5,460 nt of DNA from Planctomicrobium sp. (GTDB taxonomy: Bacteria; Planctomycetota; Planctomycetia; Planctomycetales; Planctomycetaceae): positions 1 through 5,460 of the forward strand of contig JAJDEL010000434.1 in NCBI GenBank assembly GCA_029259835.1, in the 5' to 3' direction. The notes under the pieces were generated by a model. It had not been told where the DNA came from, did not search any database, and saw only the letters and a program-made list of their open reading frames with translations. The position numbers were made by a program, and so were the translations under genes. Positions 1 to 4,063 of this stretch are shown here, piece by piece. Each line of letters opens with the position of its first letter. The first letter of the stretch is position 1.

Positions 1-483
1 TGTGATCGCGTTTTCGAATTGCTCCGCAGATAAGCAGAAGCCACTCTCCTGAGTTGTCGGAACGAGAACAGGAGTCGCTCCTGTCAGTTCGACCAAGGCA
101 CTGTAACTGACCCAGTAAGGAGTCGGGATGATGACTTCATCACCAGGACCGCAGAGGGCGGTGAGTACGTTATGAATTGAATGCTTCGCACCATTCGAAA
201 CGACGACCTGATTCGGCGCGTAGCTCAGATTGTATTCTCGCTGATACGAATCGCAGATCGATTGTTTCAGTTTCGGAATTCCGGCTGCTGGCGTGTAATG
301 CGTTTCCCCGGCGTCAATCGCCTGCTTTGCAGCGTCGCAAATGTGTGCAGGTGTCGCGAAGTCTGGTTCTCCCAGAGTGAACTCATAAACCTTAACGCCT
401 GAGGCTTTCAATTCTTTCGCCTTCGTGGCGGCGGCAATTGTGGCGGAGGGCTTGAGGGTTTTCACTGTGTTTGAAAAACGCAT
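1..483 (-). CDS. Aspartate aminotransferase, class I (PLP-dependent), N-terminal part
   Basis: The first 161 codons of a fold-type I aminotransferase, cut by the left window edge (a full protein is about 390-400 aa). The enzyme would move an amino group between aspartate and 2-oxoglutarate using pyridoxal phosphate in the cytoplasm. Visible landmarks, counted from the ATG at 483: the N-terminal VKTLKPSATIAA stretch (7-18), LGEPDFATPAH (37-47, substrate-loop region), THYTPAAGIPKLK (61-73), SNGAKHSIHN (96-105, PLP-phosphate loop), GPGDEVIIPTPYWVSY (112-127). This resembles the Thermus/Bacillus subgroup Ib aspartate aminotransferases. Lys100 sits where I recall Lys109 of the Thermus enzyme, which contacts the substrate's distal carboxylate, so an acidic substrate is favoured; some subgroup members also transaminate prephenate. 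The PLP lysine lies outside the window. There is no Shine-Dalgarno sequence before the ATG. It lies 227 bp downstream of pspA on the same strand, so co-transcription is possible but not shown. Confidence 0.93.
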   Translation of the reverse strand, partial: MRFSNTVKTLKPSATIAAATKAKELKASGVKVYEFTLGEPDFATPAHICDAAKQAIDAGETHYTPAAGIPKLKQSICDSYQREYNLSYAPNQVVVSNGAKHSIHNVLTALCGPGDEVIIPTPYWVSYSALVELTGATPVLVPTTQESGFCLSAEQFENAIT

Positions 484-710
484 TGGTTCTGGTCTGATGT
501 TGGAGGTCTGGGTTGAGGATTCAAGGAAGGCAGGCGGGAGCCTGCGCTACGGTCGTGCGGACACTTCACTGGAGTGAAAGGTTCGATTCAACCGGGATTT
601 TGAGAGATGTACAGACCGGGTCAAGCGTCGCGGGGGGAGCAGAGGCAGTTTTTGTTGAGATTCCGCAAATCGATAGAGGGAGGGACTCGCTGATGCGAAG
701 AGATGAATCT
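484..710. other. Intergenic spacer between pspA and the aminotransferase gene
   Basis: A 227-bp gap between two genes on the minus strand. Apart from the two short hairpins at 530-578 I see no gene, RNA or clear promoter in it. The small open frame through this region on the plus strand translates the repeat and has no recognisable protein character. Confidence 0.5.
530..578. repeat. Two short adjacent palindromes (GCAGGC hairpin and TTCACT hairpin)
   Basis: GCAGGC (530-535), loop GGGA, GCCTGC (540-545) is a perfect 6-bp stem. TTCACT (565-570), GG, AGTGAA (573-578) is a second perfect 6-bp stem 19 bp further on. On the minus strand the first reads GTAGCGCAGGC-TCCC-GCCTGC, a wording I associate with repeats scattered between genes in planctomycetes; this is recollection, not a search. 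The position just after pspA would also fit an mRNA 3'-end hairpin, but no run of T follows it, so an intrinsic terminator is not supported. Confidence 0.5.
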
Positions 711-1259
711 TCACTCTACGCCCATTTGCTTGCGAAGCGCTTCGAGTTCGGCGTCGACGCGGCCTTGACGCTCAGAGGAGACTTCTCCTTCCGAGGCTGA
801 TTCAGCAGGAACGGGTTCCGCTGCTACATTCTCGCCATTTGCGATCAATTGCAGACGCCGAGTTGCATCAGCAAGACGGGCCTGAAGCGCGTGCATCATT
901 GTGCGGAGGTGATCGCGTGTGGAAATCGCTGCTTTCAACTGCTGTTCCAGACCAGCGATCAGGTCTTCGACCTCATGTTTCCTTTCCAGTGCTTGACGAG
1001 CTTTAGTTTCTTCTCCATCCGACATTGACTCCTGAGCAGTTTTCATCCAGTTGCCCACTTCAGCCTGCTGCTCCCCGATTTCGATCTCGATCCGCGAAAC
1101 ATTCTTACTGGCAGTATTCGAACTGCGCTCGGCGCCGGCAACGCCTTCTTTCATTTCGTAGATAATCTCTTCGAGAGCGACCTTTGGGTCATCTGCCTGA
1201 GACAGGATCGAACTGAGGTTACAGGTCACGATATCAGTCAAGCGGCTAAAGTAAGTCAT
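711..1259 (-). CDS. pspA: PspA/IM30 family phage-shock (membrane stress) protein
   Basis: A 182-residue PspA/IM30 homologue. Family members are helical, bind the cytoplasmic face of the membrane, assemble into ESCRT-III-like rods or rings, and help keep the membrane sealed under stress. The N-terminal helix MTYFSRLTDIVTCNLSSIL (1-19) and ADDPKVALEEIIYEM (22-36) match the family's FSRxxDIV...DP...M pattern. Long charged coiled-coil helices run from about 27 to 138, including WMKTAQ (71-76) and ARQALERKHEVEDLI (87-101). A Glu/Ser/Ala-rich linker (about 143-165) leads to a short C-terminal helix, VDAELEALRKQM (168-179), like the end of other PspA proteins. It is shorter than Escherichia coli PspA (about 222 aa). 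I chose the ATG at 1259 over an in-frame one at 1304 because homology begins with MTYFSRL and a weak GAGAG lies just before it. It follows an ECF sigma factor gene by 113 bp on the same strand. No PspB, PspC or PspF is present. Confidence 0.9.
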   Translation of the reverse strand: MTYFSRLTDIVTCNLSSILSQADDPKVALEEIIYEMKEGVAGAERSSNTASKNVSRIEIEIGEQQAEVGNWMKTAQESMSDGEETKARQALERKHEVEDLIAGLEQQLKAAISTRDHLRTMMHALQARLADATRRLQLIANGENVAAEPVPAESASEGEVSSERQGRVDAELEALRKQMGVE

Positions 1260-1278
1260 GGCTCTCTCGGATTGTCCC

Positions 1279-1302
1279 GGACACAATGGGCGATGGGAGT
1301 TC
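1279..1302 (-). promoter_or_regulatory. Candidate ECF-type promoter before pspA
   Basis: Reading the minus strand, GAAC (1302-1299) is followed after 16 bases by GTCC (1282-1279), about 20 bases before the pspA ATG. The GAAC core and 16-17 bp spacing are typical of -35 and -10 boxes used by ECF sigma factors, and the next gene upstream is an ECF sigma factor. The match is short and could be chance; a 5' leader of only about 13 bases would result. Confidence 0.2.
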
Positions 1303-1372
1303 AAACGCTCCCGAATCGATGTGGATCATTCCAAATTGGAAAACAATGAAATTTATGAAAAAAGTTCTGGAA

Positions 1373-1972
1373 TTAGTCGGAATTCACCAGCGCTGGCGGA
1401 CCGATTCCACGGGCGATCAGTTTCTCGGCCAGTTTTTCTCGTGCGAGTCGCAACCGGCTTTTGCTGGTCGCGAGCTTGACATCCATGATTTCGGCAACTT
1501 CTGGCAGGCTTAAACCAGAATAATGATGCAGCGTAAAGGTCTGCCTCTGATCCTCTGGAATTCCACCAAGAAGATCGTCGATCATCTTCGTGAATTCGTG
1601 GTGCTGGACTTGCTCATCCGGGCCGAAGAGATCTCCGGCGAGGCGAGCCATTGCGTCCTCTTCTTCCTGCGGCTGACGTTTAACGGCTTGAACGAGAGCA
1701 TCGTGCGACCGCCGACGTACGTTGTCGATCATCAAATTCCGGGCGATGCGAAACATCCACGCGCGAAACCGGCCGAGTGGTAAATAATCCCACGCTTGAT
1801 TATAGACCTTGAGGAGCGTCTCCTGGGCGAGATCTTCGGAAAGTTGAATATCTCGCGTATTGCGCATGAAGAACCCAATCAACATGCCTTGGTATTTCCC
1901 TACCAGCGTGTTGAACGCATCGACAACTCCTGATTGAATCAGGATCATGAGTTCGTCGTCGTTGTCGGTCAT
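1373..1972 (-). CDS. ECF-type RNA polymerase sigma factor (sigma-70 family)
   Basis: A 199-residue extracytoplasmic-function sigma factor with only regions 2 and 4, the usual make-up and length for the class. Region 2 spans about 17-88: DAFNTLVGKYQGML (18-31), the region 2.2 signature DLAQETLLKVYNQAW (47-61, core polymerase contact), and RAWMFRIARNLMIDNVRRR (70-88, -10 recognition and melting). An acidic linker (about 101-125) leads to region 4 (about 134-186): LLGGIPEDQRQTFTLHHYSGLSLPEVAEIM, then VKLATSKSRLRLAREKL, a helix-turn-helix for the -35 box. There is no C-terminal extension and no transmembrane segment. The ATG at 1970-1972 is the natural start, with no Shine-Dalgarno sequence. No anti-sigma gene lies next to it; pspA follows after 113 bp, which suggests an envelope-stress target as with Bacillus SigW and PspA. 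Regulation is not visible beyond small repeats upstream. Confidence 0.93.
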   Translation of the reverse strand: MTDNDDELMILIQSGVVDAFNTLVGKYQGMLIGFFMRNTRDIQLSEDLAQETLLKVYNQAWDYLPLGRFRAWMFRIARNLMIDNVRRRSHDALVQAVKRQPQEEEDAMARLAGDLFGPDEQVQHHEFTKMIDDLLGGIPEDQRQTFTLHHYSGLSLPEVAEIMDVKLATSKSRLRLAREKLAEKLIARGIGPPALVNSD

Positions 1973-1982
1973 ACTTGAATAT

Positions 1983-1993
1983 CTTGAGTCAAG
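1983..1993. promoter_or_regulatory. Perfect 11-bp palindrome just upstream of the sigma factor start
   Basis: CTTGA-G-TCAAG is centred 16 bp upstream of the sigma factor ATG, and a further direct CTTGA lies at 1974-1978. The position would let a bound repressor block transcription or ribosome access, but no regulator is known here and an 11-bp palindrome can arise by chance. Confidence 0.2.
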
Positions 1994-2057
1994 ACGCGGC
2001 CTAGATAGATGGTCAAGGGGTTAGGGAAAACGAAAAAATAGCAGAGGACGCAAAACG

Positions 2058-2108
2058 TTGAATCTCCAGCGATTACGGATCATAACCGGTGGTGCCTGTG
2101 AGATTCAA
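2058..2108. repeat. 9-bp inverted repeat with a 33-bp interior
   Basis: TTGAATCTC (2058-2066) is matched exactly by GAGATTCAA (2100-2108). The interior contains a small ACCGGT palindrome (2085-2090). It lies between divergent genes, so a terminator role is unlikely; it could be an operator, a structured leader of the sigma factor mRNA, or a decayed repeat. Confidence 0.3.
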
Positions 2109-2219
2109 AGGAGATTGCCGCAAAGTGAGGTTTGGTCGTGATTTTCGATGAGGAGTAACAAATTTCACTATCCACGATTTCAACAACGACTTGCTTCACC
2201 CACCAGACTTTCCTCGATA

Positions 2220-2231
2220 AGGTACTCCCCT
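2220..2231 (+). repeat. Left copy of the 12-bp direct repeat
   Basis: AGGTACTCCCCT, identical to 2497-2508 and in the same orientation, while the arms inside are inverted. The bases on both sides differ between copies, so 12 bp is the full length of the match. Confidence 0.6.
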
Positions 2232-2249
2232 GTGTTGATACACAAACAA

Positions 2250-2282
2250 GCCCGAAGGGCTGATCCCATGTTAGCCCAGGGC
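2250..2282 (-). repeat. Left arm of the inverted pair (inverted copy of 2431-2463)
   Basis: Read on the minus strand from 2282, this is GCCCTGGGCTAACAT, seven bases, then GCCCTTCGGGC. Without any gap it matches 24 of 33 positions in 2431-2463. The first block is one side of the CCCAGGGC hairpin and the last is the CCC-NNN-GGG hairpin. Confidence 0.65.
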
Positions 2283-2430
2283 AAAACGAAGTATCGCCCT
2301 GGGTGAAGATGCAACCGTATGCTGAGTCCCAACGGGACGACCCCGGAATTAGGAACACGTCTTCTTCTTCCTCGTAGGACCACCCCATTGGGGTTGAATT
2401 CGTCTGTTTTTCACGGATACCAGGGCTGTT

Positions 2431-2463
2431 GCCCTGGGCTGACATAAAGCTGGCCCTTTGGGC
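2431..2463 (+). repeat. Right arm of the inverted pair (inverted copy of 2250-2282)
   Basis: GCCCTGGGCTGACAT (2431-2445), seven bases, then GCCCTTTGGGC (2453-2463). It is the mirror partner of the left arm; the 15-base and 11-base blocks each differ at one position. Confidence 0.65.
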
Positions 2464-2496
2464 CGAAATCGTTCCACGGACTTGTGTGTTACTGAC

Positions 2497-2508
2497 AGGT
2501 ACTCCCCT
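2497..2508 (+). repeat. Right copy of the 12-bp direct repeat
   Basis: AGGTACTCCCCT, the partner of 2220-2231, 277 bp away. It ends 85 bp before the start of the LarA-like gene. Just beyond it TCCCAACGG recurs (2528-2536; compare 2327-2335), so related repeat remnants may extend slightly further right. Confidence 0.6.
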
Positions 2509-2593
2509 TCAATCCCTTGCCCCTCATTCCCAACGGATCGTCGCATGCTTCAACTTTGGTTGCAGCAGGCAGGCCGCGCCAAGACATTCACTG

Positions 2594-3826
2594 ATGACTG
2601 ATGAACTAATTCAACTCGACATCACCTTCGGAACCGCTGGGCGTTTTCAGGGTGAAATTCTTTCCAAACGTACAATTCAGCACTTTCAGTCGAAAGAAGA
2701 CTTGAAAGATATCGCCTCAGCGTTGCGCGAGTCTCTGGCACACACCATCGACTTTCCGGAATTGAAGCAAACCTGTGTCTCTGACGATCATGTGGTGATT
2801 GCTCTCGATCAGGAAACTCCTCGGGCAGACGCAATTCTGGCGATGGTCTGGAAAGAACTGTCGAGTGCGGAGATCGTCCCTGAGAATGTGTTGATTCTTC
2901 AGTCTGCAAGCTGGCAAGAGACGAATAACGCCGACCCTCGGTCTTTACTTCCGAAAGATATTCAGGATCGGATCACGCTCAAGCAGCACGACCCAACAGA
3001 TGAGACGGCCTGTGTGTACCTTGCTTCGACGACTGTAGGAGAACGTATTTATCTCGCTAAAGAAATGATCGACGCCGATCTTGTGATTCCCATCGGGCCA
3101 GCAACGTTTGACCCGTTACTCGGTTTCCGTGGGGAAGCGAGTATTCTCTACCCTGCCTTTTCCGATACAGAAGCGATCATGAAGTTTATCGGCTCTGGTC
3201 ACGATGAACTCTCTCCGACTGACTCGCGCCCACTGCGACAGCAAGTCGAAGAGATCGGTTGGTTACTCGGAATCCAATTTGTGATGAGTGTCGTTCCTGG
3301 TCAAGGAAAAGGAGTGCAAGCAATCTTCGCAGGTCTCGCTGAAGCTGTCGCTCGAGAATCCAAAGCGGAACTGCAATCGACATGCAGGCTCGAAGTGAAA
3401 GAGCGCGCCGATCTGGTTTTGGTCGCCGTGGAAGAAGAAACCGCTGGTCACACCTGGGATCAAATCGCCGCTGCGATTGATACTGCTCGACGGGTTGTGA
3501 ATCGCGATGGACGAATCGTCGTGCTTTCGCAACTCGCACAGCAACAAGGGCCTGGCCTGGAAATCCTCAGTGTTGTTCGCACCCCGAATGACGCTCTCAA
3601 GCCGATTCAACAAGCCTGTCCACCAGACTATCTCGCCGCAACACGCATCGCCAAAGCCGTCGACTGGGCAAACGTCTATCTCCTCAGCGAACTACCGACC
3701 GGAACCGTTGAAGATTTGTTCATGATCCCACTGGATACAGAACAGGAAGTGCAAAAACTGATTCAGGGAGACGACACGATCATCGTTGTCGAAAGCGCCC
3801 AGAAAGTCTTTGCAAACTGTCAATAG
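2594..3826 (+). CDS. LarA-like (DUF2088, lactate-racemase-fold) protein, probably not a racemase
   Basis: A 410-residue protein resembling nickel-pincer lactate racemase LarA (about 424 aa) along its length. N-terminal domain: VVIALDQETPRADAIL (67-82), where LarA has its DHTRP motif; ADLVIPIGPATFDPLLGFRG (161-180), where LarA has the ESHFFAGFSGGRK loop. C-terminal domain: FVMSVVPGQGKG (229-240), IFAGLAEAVARE (244-255), ADLVLVAVEE (272-281), RDGRIVVLSQLAQQQG (304-319), WANVYLLSELP (358-368). Aligned from memory without gaps from 161, LarA His174, Lys184 and His200 fall on Asp173, Ser183 and Ile199; the DHTRP His and Arg are also replaced. Lactate racemization with the usual cofactor is therefore unlikely, and the true role is unknown. 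I chose the ATG at 2594 because homology starts there; an in-frame ATG at 2429 would add 55 residues translated from the palindromic element. No Shine-Dalgarno sequence and no larB, larC or larE genes are nearby. No signal peptide is visible. Confidence 0.8.
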   Translation: MTDELIQLDITFGTAGRFQGEILSKRTIQHFQSKEDLKDIASALRESLAHTIDFPELKQTCVSDDHVVIALDQETPRADAILAMVWKELSSAEIVPENVLILQSASWQETNNADPRSLLPKDIQDRITLKQHDPTDETACVYLASTTVGERIYLAKEMIDADLVIPIGPATFDPLLGFRGEASILYPAFSDTEAIMKFIGSGHDELSPTDSRPLRQQVEEIGWLLGIQFVMSVVPGQGKGVQAIFAGLAEAVARESKAELQSTCRLEVKERADLVLVAVEEETAGHTWDQIAAAIDTARRVVNRDGRIVVLSQLAQQQGPGLEILSVVRTPNDALKPIQQACPPDYLAATRIAKAVDWANVYLLSELPTGTVEDLFMIPLDTEQEVQKLIQGDDTIIVVESAQKVFANCQ

Positions 3827-4063
3827 TTCACGAGAAATTGCGACGACTCATTGTCTTAATCTTCAAGAGATGTGAACTGCCCCTCATAGCGGTGCAAGCG
3901 TTTTGTAGATATGTACAACACTGGTTTCATTTGAGACTAAGGAAGAAAGTCACCAGCTCGTTGGACCCTGCACGTCTCCGATCACAAGTGATTCGAACCC
4001 GGAATCAACCATCAATTGCGGAGAACCTTCGTTGGCGAATCCGTGGTCACACCGCGCCGATTT
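3827..4063. other. Convergent intergenic region
   Basis: 237 bp between the ends of two genes that face each other. Apart from nested inverted repeats at 3975-4024 I see nothing: no RNA gene, and the small plus-strand open frames beginning here lack protein character and run over the opposing gene. Confidence 0.5.
3975..4024. repeat. Nested inverted repeats between convergent genes (possible terminator)
   Basis: TCTCCG (3975-3980) pairs with CGGAGA (4019-4024). Inside, TGATTC (3989-3994) pairs with GAATCA (4002-4007) around a 7-base loop, and ATCAC-AA-GTGAT (3981-3992) is an alternative overlapping palindrome. A transcript from either strand could fold here, which fits a two-way end point for the facing genes. 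No T run follows on either strand, so an intrinsic terminator is only a possibility. Confidence 0.25.

Larger units (their letters stand above)
1973..2219. other. Left part of the divergent intergenic region
   Basis: About 250 bp upstream of the sigma factor gene without a credible coding region. It holds two small symmetric sites, listed separately (1983-1993 and 2058-2108). I searched the minus strand for a sigma-70 promoter and found only TTGACC (2016-2011) with no good -10 partner. The open frame crossing this area on the minus strand is mostly a translation of the palindromic element to its right. Confidence 0.4.
2220..2508. mobile_element. Palindrome-rich MITE-like element with flanking 12-bp direct repeats
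   Basis: An exact direct repeat, AGGTACTCCCCT, lies at 2220-2231 and 2497-2508. Between the copies (2232-2496, 265 bp) are six short hairpins arranged symmetrically about position 2358 or so: AGCCC-GAA-GGGCT (2249-2261), CCCAGGGC...GCCCTGGG (2275-2303), GTCCC-AAC-GGGAC (2326-2338), ACCCC-ATT-GGGGT (2382-2394), CCAGGGC-TGTT-GCCCTGG (2420-2437) and GGCCC-TTT-GGGCC (2452-2464). The left and right arms are inverted copies. The interior near 2351-2373 is a pyrimidine-rich stretch. The outer edges, GTGTTGATACACAAACAAG on the left and the complement GTCAGTAACACACAAG on the right, are also loosely alike and abut the direct repeats. No transposase is encoded, so any movement would need enzymes from elsewhere. 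The direct repeats suggest a target duplication, but 12 bp could also be part of the element. Confidence 0.5.

Noticed and set aside
1260..1304. Upstream in-frame start extending PspA by 15 residues
   Set aside because: Family homology begins at MTYFSRL, the ATG at 1259 has a weak GAGAG before it, and the added residues do not resemble PspA.
1990..2016. TTGACC on the minus strand as a -35 box for the sigma factor gene
   Set aside because: At 16-18 bp spacing the -10 would be TCTTGA-like, a poor match, and TATTCA lies too far away.
2080..2445. Open frame on the minus strand, 121 codons
   Set aside because: It is mostly a translation of the palindromic element and lacks any recognisable domain; such frames are usual artefacts of repeat DNA. 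The same holds for the minus-strand frame at 2349-2546.
2429..2593. Upstream in-frame ATG extending the LarA-like protein by 55 residues
   Set aside because: The extra residues come from the right arm of the palindromic element and its flank, have no family similarity, and the LarA-like sequence begins at the ATG at 2594.
3985..4005. GGTTCGAATC on the minus strand, like a tRNA T-loop
   Set aside because: The bases around it do not form a T-stem, and no anticodon arm, D-arm or acceptor stem is found at the right distances.
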